Shown here: in pieces, positions 1 to 8,717 of the stretch | Layout: each line of letters opens with the position of its first letter | Position numbering within the stretch: position 1 is the stretch's first letter | Source: Bacteroidaceae bacterium | GTDB taxonomy: Bacteria > Bacteroidota > Bacteroidia > Bacteroidales > Bacteroidaceae | Reading direction: 5' to 3' | Length of the DNA: 30,396 nt | Assembly: GCA_016284115.1 (NCBI GenBank) | Contig: JAEEOD010000035.1 | Coordinates: 1-30,396 of the forward strand | Position numbers and translations under genes: made by a program | The notes under the pieces: model-generated | The model's database searches: none | Seen by the model: only the letters and a program-made list of their open reading frames with translations | What the model was told of the DNA's origin: nothing

Positions 1-556
1 AATATTTCTCATCGTCTGAACTGAATTCAGGCAGGAGTCCTTTGCCTATTTGCTCGAAACCATGACGTTGATAATACTGCCAATTACACCAACTATCTGA
101 CCACAGATAAAGCCACTCCACATCTTGTTGCCTGAGTTTCTCCACGAGATGCTCTAATACGAGTGCTCCATATCCTGCCTTTCTACTAAAAAAGAACGAG
201 AGTTTGGCAGCATGAGATTGAGGTTCCATCATCTTCAGAAGTTCAGCATCAGTACGGTTTGTATAAGCACTACTGCGAAGGATGTATTTCTTAATTTCAG
301 GAGAAAGCCTTTCAAGTTGTTTTTGCAACCACATTTCAGAATCGTTTTCTTCGCTAGGCATACAGGCGAATGCAATGGCTTGTAATCCCTCTTCATCGAC
401 TATCTTAAAAGAAAGCTGAGGAGTGTAGTAATTGCTGCGCACCAGATATTCGCTGAACACTTTTGTAAACTCTGGAGATTCCTCAAATTTCCATACTTCT
501 GATACTTTTCTTGCTAAAGTGGTAATATCTTCAGGGTAGAATGCTTTGATTTCCAT
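1..556 (-). CDS. GNAT-family N-acetyltransferase (partial, 3' end beyond left edge)
   Basis: The minus strand reads open from an ATG at 556 to the window edge, giving about 185 residues that begin MEIKAFYPEDITTLARKVSE. The C-terminal part looks like a GNAT fold: a small/basic stretch (FFSRKAGYGALVLEHLVEKL) where the acetyl-CoA pyrophosphate loop sits, then a strand (VEWLYLWSDS) and the YYQRHGFEQIG motif typical of the last GNAT helix and strand. The usual RxxGxG/A loop is degenerate here (RKAGYGA). The substrate cannot be told. It lies 8 nt after the stop of another GNAT gene on the same strand, so the two are probably cotranscribed. The C-terminus is outside the window. Confidence 0.75.
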   Translation of the reverse strand, partial: MEIKAFYPEDITTLARKVSEVWKFEESPEFTKVFSEYLVRSNYYTPQLSFKIVDEEGLQAIAFACMPSEENDSEMWLQKQLERLSPEIKKYILRSSAYTNRTDAELLKMMEPQSHAAKLSFFFSRKAGYGALVLEHLVEKLRQQDVEWLYLWSDSWCNWQYYQRHGFEQIGKGLLPEFSSDDEKY

Positions 557-564
557 AAATTGAA

Positions 565-1038
565 TTATTGAAGAATTAGCCGCATATCTTTATATTTATG
601 TTCTTTTTCCTTAAATCCCAGTTTTGCATAGATGGGATATCCTTTCGACGTGGCACTTAACTCAATGCGCCCTAATCTGCACTTCTTTCCATACTCTATT
701 AGAAGCTGCATCACCCTAGTACATAGTCTTTTCCCTCGATATTCTGGTAGGGTATATACGTTCAGAACCTCTCCGTATAGACCATTCTGAAGCCTTGCAT
801 TTGCTGGCATTTCTATCAGAAGCAAGTAGGCAACAGCAACGATGCGCTCATTCTCTTTTGCTACGAATGCGATAAGCTCTTTTCCTAGTTTTCGATTGAA
901 GTAATCTTGCAGTTGTTCTTCAACGCATTGTTTCTGATGACTCGATAAGTCTCCTGTATCTTCAGTAATAAATGCCAATCTTAGGCGAACGAGTTCGCCT
1001 ATATCATTCTGGTTGGCTATGTCAAAAACGAAATTCAT
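565..1038 (-). CDS. GNAT-family N-acetyltransferase
   Basis: 157 residues, the usual length for a single-domain GNAT enzyme. The acetyl-CoA loop is visible as VYTLPEYRGKRLCTRVMQLL (motif A, R/QxxGxG/A type; here YRGKRLC), after the strand GLYGEVLNVYT. The motif B end IELSATSKGYPIYAKLGFKE carries the typical Y-x-K-x-GF. GNAT proteins transfer an acetyl group from acetyl-CoA to amines; the acceptor is not predictable from this sequence. It sits in a three-gene minus-strand run with 8 to 9 nt between genes (TIGR04076-like gene upstream, second GNAT downstream), so it is probably cotranscribed from upstream of 1356. Confidence 0.85.
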   Translation of the reverse strand: MNFVFDIANQNDIGELVRLRLAFITEDTGDLSSHQKQCVEEQLQDYFNRKLGKELIAFVAKENERIVAVAYLLLIEMPANARLQNGLYGEVLNVYTLPEYRGKRLCTRVMQLLIEYGKKCRLGRIELSATSKGYPIYAKLGFKEKEHKYKDMRLILQ

Positions 1039-1047
1039 AGTAATTTG

Positions 1048-1356
1048 TTATTTATCCTCCACCACTTCCAGATAAAAACTAAAGGGGCGGAAACCATCGT
1101 TGCAACTAATCATGGCGCTTCTGGGATTCTGCATCCAGCCATCGTAGAAATAGCTTTCCCCGCGTGCCAAAGCCTCCACAAACTCACGCATGGAGCCCCA
1201 AGCAGAAGGATAAAACCCCTTTGGTTGCTGTCCATTTTCTGAAATCCATTTCTGCCCTACCTGTATATCGCATGTATGCTCAATGGGATTCTCATATTTC
1301 GCCATCAGATCTTCATATACTGTTTGGCGGATTGCTGTTATCCGAACTTTATTCAT
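1048..1356 (-). CDS. TIGR04076-like small protein
   Basis: 102 residues, starting MNKVRITAIRQTVYEDL. The layout fits the TIGR04076 family: an N-terminal beta strand, a mid-protein GQKWIS segment, the KGFYPSAWGSM stretch (family members have a G-F-C-P-W-A-W motif here), and a C-terminal block with a glycine/aspartate turn followed by RPFSFYLEVVE (family: DGxRPVxFxxE). Family members usually carry cysteines in the CPWAW and CCTDG motifs. Here the first is replaced (FYPSAW) and the second is reduced to a single cysteine (SCNDG), so a metal or redox role is doubtful. No function is established for the family. It is the first gene of the minus-strand run toward the two GNAT genes; a weak promoter-like TATCTTTA lies at 1398-1405. 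Confidence 0.65.
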   Translation of the reverse strand: MNKVRITAIRQTVYEDLMAKYENPIEHTCDIQVGQKWISENGQQPKGFYPSAWGSMREFVEALARGESYFYDGWMQNPRSAMISCNDGFRPFSFYLEVVEDK

Positions 1357-1501
1357 AATTAAGATGTCTTTGTTTTTATCTTTATTTTATATGTCTGTAA
1401 AGATACAAATAGTTTTCTATAGCATCCACTACTTTTGTTTTTTTTATGATGATGATGTTGCACAGATGTCGTTTTTTGCATTGTACAAAATAGAATAATT
1501 A

Positions 1502-1532
1502 TTGTTTTTGTGATACGTTTACACTATCTTTG
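1502..1532 (+). promoter_or_regulatory. Bacteroidetes-type promoter for ruvB
   Basis: TTG at 1502-1504, a 20-bp spacer, then TATCTTTG at 1525-1532. This matches the -33/-7 pattern (TTG / TAnnTTTG) of the Bacteroidetes primary sigma factor, and it lies 24 nt upstream of the ruvB ATG. Confidence 0.7.
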
Positions 1533-1556
1533 CAAACATAATAAATAGACAAGATA

Positions 1557-2579
1557 ATGAACGACGAATTTGATATCAGACTGCAACAGAATGCCAGCGA
1601 CAAGGATTTCGAGAATGCCTTGCGCCCTTTGAGGTTTGAGGACTTCAGTGGGCAAGACAAGGTGGTTGACAATCTTCGAGTTTTTGTTCAAGCAGCTCGT
1701 ATGAGAGGTGAGTCCCTCGACCATGTGTTGCTTCATGGTCCTCCTGGATTAGGTAAAACTACTTTATCAAACATCATTGCTAATGAGTTGGGTGTGGGCA
1801 TTAAAATTACCTCTGGTCCTGTGTTGGATAAGCCAGGTGATTTGGCTGGTATTCTAACCAGTCTGGAGGAGAATGATGTTTTGTTCATTGACGAAATTCA
1901 TCGTTTGTCTCCTGTCGTAGAAGAATTCCTTTATTCCGCAATGGAAGATTATCGCATTGATATCATGATAGACAAAGGCCCTTCGGCTAGAAGTATTCAA
2001 TTGGATCTGAACAAGTTTACTTTGGTGGGTGCTACCACTCGTAGTGGATTACTAACAGCTCCTTTACGTGCTCGATTCGGGATAAACCTCCATTTGGAAT
2101 ACTATGACAATGCTGTGTTGCAAAAGATTATAGAACGTTCTGCGGATATTTTGGGTATTCCTATCCAAAAGAATGCTTCTGCTGAGATTGCATCTCGTAG
2201 CCGAGGCACTCCACGTATTGCCAATGCGTTGCTTAGACGCGTGCGCGATTTTGCACAAGTGAAAGGAACTGGCAGTATTGATATGGCTATTGCACGTTAT
2301 GCATTAGAAGCCCTGAATATCGACAAATACGGCTTAGACGAGATTGATAATAAGATACTGCTGACGATTATTGATAAGTTCAAGGGCGGTCCAGTAGGAT
2401 TGAATACCATTGCTACTGCTTTGGGTGAAGATTCTGGTACTATCGAGGAAGTTTATGAGCCTTTCCTCATTAAAGAAGGTTTCATTAAGCGTACCCCAAG
2501 AGGTAGGGAGGTGACAGAGTTGGCGTATAAGCATTTAGGCAGATTCCGGTTTTCTGAACAGGGTGACTTATTTAGTTAG
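1557..2579 (+). CDS. ruvB: Holliday junction branch migration DNA helicase RuvB
   Basis: 340 residues, the normal RuvB length. RuvB is the hexameric AAA+ motor that, with RuvA, drives branch migration of Holliday junctions before RuvC cuts them. Visible motifs: the N-terminal [15 protein letters not shown], Walker [10 protein letters not shown] (about residue 61), Walker B LFIDEIHR (about 110), sensor 1 GATTRSG (about 161), the arginine-finger region LRARFG (about 172), sensor 2 [17 protein letters not shown] (about 216), and the C-terminal winged helix ending [16 protein letters not shown]. The ATG at 1557 follows a good promoter and gives the standard N-terminus. The flippase gene follows at once, so the two are probably cotranscribed. 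ruvA and ruvC are not in the window. Confidence 0.98.
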   Translation: MNDEFDIRLQQNASDKDFENALRPLRFEDFSGQDKVVDNLRVFVQAARMRGESLDHVLLHGPPGLGKTTLSNIIANELGVGIKITSGPVLDKPGDLAGILTSLEENDVLFIDEIHRLSPVVEEFLYSAMEDYRIDIMIDKGPSARSIQLDLNKFTLVGATTRSGLLTAPLRARFGINLHLEYYDNAVLQKIIERSADILGIPIQKNASAEIASRSRGTPRIANALLRRVRDFAQVKGTGSIDMAIARYALEALNIDKYGLDEIDNKILLTIIDKFKGGPVGLNTIATALGEDSGTIEEVYEPFLIKEGFIKRTPRGREVTELAYKHLGRFRFSEQGDLFS

Positions 2580-2598
2580 GTAAGTTCAATTGTATGTT

Positions 2599-4041
2599 AT
2601 GGCGAATCTAAAATCTTTGGCAAAAGACACTGCTATTTATGGACTTAGCAGTATTGTAGGCAGGTTTCTGAATTACTTGCTGGTGCCAGTATATACGATT
2701 GCTTTACCAGCGTCAAGTGGCGGTTATGGTGTGGTAACTAATGTCTATGCTTGGGTGGCGTTGATGATGGTGATTCTTACTTGTGGCATGGAAACGGGTT
2801 TTTTCCGATTTGCCAACAACGGTAAGGATGAGCCTATGCGCGTGTATTCTACTACTTTGCTTACCGTTGGTGGTTTCTCATTAGTTTTTCTGATTTTAGG
2901 TTTGACTTTCCTACAACCCATAGCTGGATGGTTGGGATATGCTGATCATCCATGGTATCTGGGTATGATGATGTTGGTGGTGGCGATGGATGCCTTCCAG
3001 GCAATTCCTTTTTCATTCCTTCGTTATCAGAAGAAGCCTATTCGCTTTGCCTCGTTAAAGTTGTTGTTCATTTTCTTGAATATCACCCTTAACCTTATTT
3101 ATTATGTGGGGATGGATGGTCATGATGTAGGAAAGGCATTCCTCATTAACCTAATTTGTACATCATTTATCATGCTGTGCATGATTCCTGAATTGCGTGG
3201 GTTTAAGTATGTGTTTGACAAGGAGCTTAACCGACGGATGATGCACTATTGTTGGCCATTGTTGATTTTGGGAATTGCTGGTATTCTTAACCAAGTTGCC
3301 GATAAGATAATATTCCCTTATGTCTATCCAGATAAGGCACAGGGAATTGTTGAATTGGGTATTTATGGAGCGTGTGTGAAAATAGCTATGATAATGGCCA
3401 TGTTAACGCAAGCTTTTCGTTATGCTTATGAACCGTTTGTATTTGGCAAGAGTCGTGACAAAGACAGTAAAGAGGTATATGCTGAAGGTATGAAATTCTT
3501 CATTATCTTCGCTCTACTTGCCTATCTGGCCGTTGTTTTTTACCTTGATATTTTTAAGTATTTAATAGGCAGAGGTTATTGGGGAGGATTGAAAGTAGTG
3601 CCTATCGTCATGATGGCAGAGGTTTTTATGGGAGTTTATTTCAACTTGTCGTTCTGGTATAAGCTCATTGATGAAACACATTGGGGAGCTTCATTTTCTA
3701 TTATAGGTTGTATTACACTGGTGTTGGTCAATGTTTTTTTCATCCCGAAATATAGCTATATGGCTTGTGCTTGGGCAGGGTTCTGTGGCTATGGTGTGGC
3801 GATGTTGCTCAGCTACTCGATAGGACAAAAGAAATACCCCATTAATTACGACCTTAAATCTATTGGTACCTATGTATTGCTGGCAGCAGCCTTATATGTG
3901 GCTGCCGAATGCTTGGAGATAGAGAATTTGTGGTTGCGTCTTTTCTTCCGCACAATACTGTTGTTGATTTTCGTAGCGTATATCATCAAACGTGATTTAC
4001 CTCTGAGAAATATTCCTTTTGTAAACCGTTTTATCAAATAA
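2599..4041 (+). CDS. Lipopolysaccharide/polysaccharide flippase (MATE/Wzx superfamily)
   Basis: 480 residues with about 12 to 14 hydrophobic segments. The protein begins MANLKSLAKDTAIYGLSSIV and continues into GRFLNYLLVPVYT, the amphipathic start plus first membrane helix typical of Wzx/RfbX-type polysaccharide exporters. Such proteins flip lipid-linked glycans across the inner membrane. The frame can be opened upstream at a TTG at 2590 (adding M-Y-V), but the ATG at 2599 gives the family-like N-terminus and is preferred. It starts 19 nt after the ruvB stop and ends 7 nt before the DUF389 gene, so the three are likely one transcription unit. No glycosyltransferases are adjacent, so the carried glycan cannot be named. 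Confidence 0.85.
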   Translation: MANLKSLAKDTAIYGLSSIVGRFLNYLLVPVYTIALPASSGGYGVVTNVYAWVALMMVILTCGMETGFFRFANNGKDEPMRVYSTTLLTVGGFSLVFLILGLTFLQPIAGWLGYADHPWYLGMMMLVVAMDAFQAIPFSFLRYQKKPIRFASLKLLFIFLNITLNLIYYVGMDGHDVGKAFLINLICTSFIMLCMIPELRGFKYVFDKELNRRMMHYCWPLLILGIAGILNQVADKIIFPYVYPDKAQGIVELGIYGACVKIAMIMAMLTQAFRYAYEPFVFGKSRDKDSKEVYAEGMKFFIIFALLAYLAVVFYLDIFKYLIGRGYWGGLKVVPIVMMAEVFMGVYFNLSFWYKLIDETHWGASFSIIGCITLVLVNVFFIPKYSYMACAWAGFCGYGVAMLLSYSIGQKKYPINYDLKSIGTYVLLAAALYVAAECLEIENLWLRLFFRTILLLIFVAYIIKRDLPLRNIPFVNRFIK

Positions 4042-4048
4042 TACTATT

Positions 4049-5431
4049 ATGGAGAATAATCAGACTGATAAGAGTATATTTGTAGTCAAATCATTCATAG
4101 AAGAATATTTGGATGTGCGTCGTGATAAAGCTGATGAAAGCGAAGCAATTAAGTTAATACGCGAAGGTGTAGAGATGAAGGGAGCTACTATTTGGATATT
4201 GATAGCTGCTATCCTTTTGGCTTCTTTGGGCCTCAATGTCAATTCTACTGCAGTTATCATTGGTGCCATGCTGATATCTCCTATTATGGGACCTATCATG
4301 GGTGTAGGACTAGCGATCGGTTTGGGTGATTTTGATTTGATGAAGCGTTCTTTTAAGAATTACCTGGTAATAACTTTGTTCAGTGTGATTACTGCTACCT
4401 TATTCTTCCTAATTAGTCCCTCTGTTTCTGAAGGTCAGTCGGAGTTACTGGCTCGTACTTCTCCAACTATTTATGATGTTTTCATCGCATTATTTGGTGG
4501 TGCAGCAGGATTTATAGCTCTCTCTACTACTAAAAAGGGTTCAGTTATACCAGGTGTAGCTATTGCTACCGCTTTGATGCCACCATTATGTACAGCAGGG
4601 TTTGGGTTGGCTACAGGTAATTTGATTTATTTCCTTGGGGCTTTTTATCTCTATTTTATCAATTCGGTTTTCATTTGCGTTGCTACCTATTTGGGTACAA
4701 GGGTTATGCATTTCAGTCGATTGAAATATGTGGATAAAGAACGTGAGAAAAAGGTGCGTACATACATTATTTGGGTTGTAGTGCTGACGATGATTCCTGC
4801 TGTTTATCTTACTTATGGCATCTTGAATGATACTATTTATGAAGCTTCTGTCAATCGTTTTGTGAGTGAACAGCTAAGCTTTGAAAATGCGCAGGTAGTG
4901 GATAAAAAAGTGGAGAAACGCGATGGTACTAAGGAATTGCGCGTCGTGTTAGTAGGTAAAGAGGTTGCTGATAGTACTATTATTATGGCGCAACGCCGTA
5001 TGGCTGACTATAATCTTGCAGATACTAAACTGGTTGTTTTACAAGGTGTGAGTGGTCAGCAAGCTGCTACTATGGATATCACATCTGTACGTGCACAGGT
5101 ATTGGAAGATTTCTATAAGAATGGTGAGGTGAAGTTGCAGCAACAAGCTGTGTTAATTGATTCTCTACAAGGGATGGTTAATACTTATCTTACCTATGAT
5201 GAATTAGCTCGTTCCTTGATGCCTGAGATGAAAGTCCTTTATCCTCAAGTAAAACGTTTTTCTCTTTCTAGGACTCTGGAAATGAGCATCGATTCTGCTC
5301 GTATTGACACAGTAACCTTTGCTATTGTCCAGCTTAATAAACGAATGGATGATCGTGAGAAGGCTAAAATGGTGGAATGGATGAAAGCTCGTACCAATTC
5401 TAAAGAACTGAAATTGCTGTTGGAACCATAA
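4049..5431 (+). CDS. DUF389 / TIGR00341-type membrane protein
   Basis: 460 residues. A short cytoplasmic N-terminus (about 45 residues) precedes a block of about six membrane helices (residues about 45 to 260). This block contains the family signature NSTAVIIGAMLISPIMGPIM and a second conserved stretch, GVAIATALMPPLCTAGFGLA. A soluble C-terminal part of about 190 residues follows (VSEQLSFENAQVV and onward), a Bacteroidetes-style extension. The DUF389 family has no firmly assigned function; transport has been suggested. It follows the flippase by 7 nt and is ended by a strong terminator. The family call rests on the GAMLISPIMGP motif and the hydrophobic layout. Confidence 0.88.
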   Translation: MENNQTDKSIFVVKSFIEEYLDVRRDKADESEAIKLIREGVEMKGATIWILIAAILLASLGLNVNSTAVIIGAMLISPIMGPIMGVGLAIGLGDFDLMKRSFKNYLVITLFSVITATLFFLISPSVSEGQSELLARTSPTIYDVFIALFGGAAGFIALSTTKKGSVIPGVAIATALMPPLCTAGFGLATGNLIYFLGAFYLYFINSVFICVATYLGTRVMHFSRLKYVDKEREKKVRTYIIWVVVLTMIPAVYLTYGILNDTIYEASVNRFVSEQLSFENAQVVDKKVEKRDGTKELRVVLVGKEVADSTIIMAQRRMADYNLADTKLVVLQGVSGQQAATMDITSVRAQVLEDFYKNGEVKLQQQAVLIDSLQGMVNTYLTYDELARSLMPEMKVLYPQVKRFSLSRTLEMSIDSARIDTVTFAIVQLNKRMDDREKAKMVEWMKARTNSKELKLLLEP

Positions 5432-5466
5432 AAAATTATCCCCGCCAATAAGCGGGGATAATCATT
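5431..5466. terminator. Bidirectional Rho-independent terminator (DUF389 gene / DEAD-box helicase gene)
   Basis: A perfect 10-bp inverted repeat, TTATCCCCGC (5436-5445) and GCGGGGATAA (5452-5461), with loop CAATAA. It is flanked by A-rich sequence on the left and TCATTTTATTT on the right. It lies between convergent genes, so it can end transcription from both sides. Confidence 0.9.
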
Positions 5467-7404
5467 TTATTTCTTCTTCTTACTTTTTTTAACCCATCCG
5501 TCTTCATTAAAGTCTGGAGTTTCTCCTTTCAGATTGCTGTCTTGCATGAAGAACTGCATCCAGTCATCTTTTCGACCACGAGGTTTAGTATAACCACGTT
5601 CTTCCCGACTTGGCTTGTTTTTCGCTGCTTTTTTTGCAGCCTTTATTTCTTGCAGTTGCTTAACAACCTCTCTATCTTTTTCTTTGGCTGATCGTTTGTT
5701 TTCACGAGCAGACTTTTCCGTCTTTCTTTCCCTTCCTCGTCTATCTGTCTTCTGGGATCTCTCTTCTCCTTCGCCAGGGTTAGAAAATTCAACGATAATA
5801 CTTCTGTTCTTATAGTTCTGCCCATTCAGGAACCTAACCACGCGGTCTGCATCTTCTTCCCTTACCTCAAAGAAAGAGTAATTCTGCATCACATCGATAC
5901 GACCAATCTCCACTTTTCCATGTATATGTTCGTTAACAAGACTCATTAATGCCTTTGGATTCAGACGATCGGTACGTCCTAAGTTGATGAATAGACGGCT
6001 GAAACCCTCCTCGGCTATGCGTCCACGTTCACGCCTGCCACCTTTACTTTCTTTCTCTTTCCTACGTTCATGTCCATTGTCTATTTCAATTTCAGGACGA
6101 TTGCGATAGTAATCCAAGAAACGATTAAAAGCGATTGAAACAACTCTCTTCAGTACATCCTCCTTGTTCAGCCAGTCAAGCTTACGATATACCTCTGGCA
6201 TAAACTCGTTAATTTCCTCCTCGTTCACCTGCACTTTTTCCAGGTTATCGATAGACTTCATCAACTGCTTTTTGCAAATCTGCTGACGAGTCGGCATTTC
6301 ACCAGGTTGGAATTCATGTCCAATCACCTTCTCAATATTGCGCATCTTGCCCTTCTCACGTAGGTTAATGATGGCGATAGAGGTCCCCGTTTTGCCGGCA
6401 CGACCTGTACGACCACTACGGTGTGTATAGTACTCGATATCATCAGGCAATCCATAGTTGATAACATGTGTCAAGTCATCAACGTCCAAACCACGAGCTG
6501 CTACATCAGTAGCCACCAACAATTGCAAGTGACGTAAACGGAATTTCTGCATTACCAAGTCGCGTGCGGCCTGTGACAACTCACCATGTAGGCTATCGGC
6601 ATCATAACCATCCTGCATCAGTTTGTCTGCTATCTCTTGTGTCTCTACACGAGTACGGCAGAAAATGATGGCATAAATATTTGGATGATAATCCACGATT
6701 CGTTTAAGTGTTTCATATTTATCTTTCGCATGCACGCAATAATACACATGGTTTACATTGTGAGTGCTTTCGTTCTTGCGACCTATAGTTATTTCCTTCG
6801 CATCATTCAAGTAGTTCTTTGCTATCTTTTCTATCTCCTTATTCATCGTAGCTGAGAACATCAGCGTGTTACGCGTTTCGGGCACAGCTTCAAGTATGGC
6901 ATTTAAGTCCTCAGAGAAGCCCATGTCGAGCATTTCGTCAGCCTCATCCATCACTACTTTCTTGATGTTTGCTAAGGAAACTTTATCTCGACGCATCAGA
7001 TCGAGCAATCGTCCTGGAGTAGCTACAACGACATGAACTCCCTGTTTCAAAGCACGTATCTGGCTTTCAATAGATGAACCACCATATACAGGTAGTACAT
7101 GGACACCTTCCACATACTTGGAATAATCTTTCAAATCGCCGGCGATTTGCAAACACAACTCACGGGTAGGACAAAGAATCAATGACTGGGGAACTCTCTG
7201 GTCCACGTCCAGTTTTTGTATAATTGGCAGACCAAATGCTGCTGTCTTTCCTGTACCCGTCTGTGCCAACGCCACAACATCGGCGTCACCGCTCAGCAAA
7301 TAAGGGATTACTTCCTCCTGTACAGGCATAGGGTTAACGAACCCTAGTTCATAAATGGCGCGGCAAATATCTGCCGAAACACCTAATTCCTCGAAAGTTT
7401 TCAT
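5467..7404 (-). CDS. DEAD-box ATP-dependent RNA helicase, DeaD/CsdA type with DbpA-like RNA-binding domain
   Basis: 645 residues. An ATP-dependent RNA helicase of the type that assists ribosome assembly and mRNA decay, often cold-induced. Motifs in order: Q motif FVNPMPVQEEVIP, I AQTGTGKT, Ia PTREL, Ib TPGR, II DEAD, III SAT, V ARGLD, VI HRSGRTGRAG. A region after the helicase core leads to a DbpA/CsdA-type RRM-like domain (about residues 468 to 545, RLFINLGRTDRLNPKALMSL and onward). The tail is lysine/arginine-rich and low in complexity, as in other Bacteroidetes homologues, and ends KKSKKKK. The start at 7404 lies 31 nt downstream of a TAATTTTG promoter element. It is transcribed alone, facing the DUF389 gene. 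deaD, csdA or rhlE could be used as a name; I leave the symbol blank. Confidence 0.93.
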   Translation of the reverse strand: MKTFEELGVSADICRAIYELGFVNPMPVQEEVIPYLLSGDADVVALAQTGTGKTAAFGLPIIQKLDVDQRVPQSLILCPTRELCLQIAGDLKDYSKYVEGVHVLPVYGGSSIESQIRALKQGVHVVVATPGRLLDLMRRDKVSLANIKKVVMDEADEMLDMGFSEDLNAILEAVPETRNTLMFSATMNKEIEKIAKNYLNDAKEITIGRKNESTHNVNHVYYCVHAKDKYETLKRIVDYHPNIYAIIFCRTRVETQEIADKLMQDGYDADSLHGELSQAARDLVMQKFRLRHLQLLVATDVAARGLDVDDLTHVINYGLPDDIEYYTHRSGRTGRAGKTGTSIAIINLREKGKMRNIEKVIGHEFQPGEMPTRQQICKKQLMKSIDNLEKVQVNEEEINEFMPEVYRKLDWLNKEDVLKRVVSIAFNRFLDYYRNRPEIEIDNGHERRKEKESKGGRRERGRIAEEGFSRLFINLGRTDRLNPKALMSLVNEHIHGKVEIGRIDVMQNYSFFEVREEDADRVVRFLNGQNYKNRSIIVEFSNPGEGEERSQKTDRRGRERKTEKSARENKRSAKEKDREVVKQLQEIKAAKKAAKNKPSREERGYTKPRGRKDDWMQFFMQDSNLKGETPDFNEDGWVKKSKKKK

Positions 7405-7435
7405 TAAATTTCTATCAATCTTGATTTTAGGGCTG

Positions 7436-7443
7436 CAAAATTA
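7436..7443 (-). promoter_or_regulatory. Promoter -7 element for the DEAD-box helicase gene
   Basis: The minus strand reads TAATTTTG followed by C, matching TAnnTTTG, 31 nt upstream of the helicase ATG. No clear TTG lies 19 to 21 bp further upstream; the triplet at a 20-bp spacing is TGT, one mismatch. Confidence 0.5.
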
Positions 7444-7714
7444 CAAGTTTTTAATCAAATAATACACTTGGCCATCCATAAAGTTTGTTAAGAGAGCATT
7501 TCTCTCTATTAACGAACAACTATCATATATCTGTTTCTACTAATAGCAAAACAACCCGTTTTGGTATACTTAAGAATTGCTTTACGACCAATAGTAAGCA
7601 TCTTAACGAATCCAAAGCAAGTTGTTTTGATAGTACAATTTACCTGTTTTTGCTGTACGAAGCAGCCCTTGACATTATTATCTGCTCATATAAAAACTTG
7701 TTGTAATTATTTTG
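7444..7714. other. Gene-free stretch with a strong hairpin
   Basis: I see no convincing gene here; the longest open frames lack family-like features. The notable structure is at 7483-7517: outer arms GTTTGTTAA and TTAACGAAC (one G-T pair), inner arms GAGAG and CTCTC, loop CATTT, with a 2-nt bulge. A weaker bulged stem (GCTTTAC / GTAAGC) lies around 7580-7605. The hairpin sits just upstream of the helicase promoter, not inside its leader. It could belong to a small RNA, be a protein site, or be a relic. Confidence 0.4.
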
Positions 7715-7731
7715 TTATTGCTATGCAATAA
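7715..7731 (-). terminator. Possible weak terminator of the lipoprotein operon
   Basis: A perfect 7-bp inverted repeat, TTATTGC / GCAATAA, with loop TAT, lies 12 nt past the last stop codon of the minus-strand operon. It is AT-rich, and the minus strand continues CAAAATAATT rather than a clear T-run, so this is only a candidate. Confidence 0.3.
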
Positions 7732-7742
7732 TACTTATCTTC

Positions 7743-8713
7743 CTACCTAATAAGTTCCTCTTTCTTGAAGTCGAATGCAGCCTTTAGTACAGTAGGTTCT
7801 TTCCAGTCCATTGGTACCTTGTCGTTGGTGATATAATAAATGGTAGCTTTTCCGCCAAATTTGACTCTTCCATATATTTTATTATTACCATCATCGCCAT
7901 CAAATATCATATTCATATAGCAATTGTAAGGGAAACTCTTAGTGAGTGTGGTCACCTTGAAGCAATCTTCTACTTTCATGCCTTCATTGCCTGCAGCGCG
8001 GGTGATAGCCTTAGTTTCTGCCTCCATATTTTTAGACTCCATTTCCATCAAGTCTTCCAACCACTGACTAAACATTATGTTCAATTCAAGGGTTTCATAG
8101 TCAACGCTTTCTTCTGGTTCCACATCATAATCGTCTTCCTCATAATTGGTTGTCCCCATAAAGTCAAAGAAACCATCTTCGTTATGCTGGCAAAGTTGTT
8201 CTTATTCACAATGCTGCCATCATCATTACCATATATATAATGATAATCTGATGCGTCGAAGGCATAGAAACGGGCACCATCGAGCATGTAAGAAGGGCAA
8301 TCCTCTGATAAGGTATGATCTTTGAACCATTGTTCTATCTCGGCTTTTACTGGGTTGAGTAAAACAATCTCTGCTCCTTCCCAATATAATGCTTCTGTAT
8401 CTTCCTAGCCCAAGTCATTGATGCTGTTTATCACAGCTACCTTTGCCTCTGACAGGTTGGTGGTCTGGTTGGGCATCATTTTATTGACAACTTCTACCTG
8501 TTTGGGTGTCAACTTCGCTGCAATAAACACCTTGCCATTATATTTGATATCGTAGATAAAATCTTATATACCTTCCGCCCAATAGCTGCCAGGCTCAGTA
8601 GCACCCTGCTCTTCTTCCTGAGCAGGGATATCATTACCATTGTCATGACATGAAATCAATATGAAACTGCAGGATGTTATGACGGCCAACATTTATATAA
8701 GCTTTTTTCCCAT
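7743..8713 (-). pseudogene. Degraded lipoprotein gene: three in-frame stops and one frameshift
   Basis: From the ATG at 8713 the frame reads MGKKLI, then TAA (8693-8695), then MLAVITSCSFILISCHDNGN, a good lipoprotein signal peptide with lipobox L-I-S-C. The same frame continues as protein-like sequence, broken by TAA (8564-8566, after SYWAEGI) and TAG (8405-8407, after SINDLG). It goes on through SYMLDGARFYAFDASDYHYI to about 8185-8200. There a one-base loss (or two-base gain) moves the coherent reading to another frame: HNEDGFFDFMGTTNYEEDDY through to ILR-type C-terminus KKEELIR at 7743. The 138 residues after the frameshift are intact. Restored, the protein would be about 323 residues: an outer-membrane or surface lipoprotein of unknown family. 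It lies 4 nt after the preceding lipoprotein gene, so it belonged to that operon. Confidence 0.85.
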
Positions 8714-8717
8714 ATGT

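Noticed and set aside
1557..2579. Minus-strand open frames within ruvB and similar frames opposite GH2, GH97, cysK and rnr
   Set aside because: They lie wholly inside strongly supported genes on the other strand, have no family-like motifs, and show the composition of shadow frames.
7444..7714. tRNA or known riboswitch in the gap upstream of the helicase
   Set aside because: No cloverleaf, no T-loop GTTCRANYC and no recognisable riboswitch core could be found.
8081..8287. Separate small gene starting MLDGARFYAFD
   Set aside because: It is in frame with the upstream lipoprotein remnant (same frame as the ATG at 8713) and is better read as part of the pseudogene.
7743..8713. Stop-codon readthrough or recoding instead of a pseudogene
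   Set aside because: Both TAA and TAG interrupt the frame, a frameshift is present as well, and all other genes in the window use these codons as normal stops.
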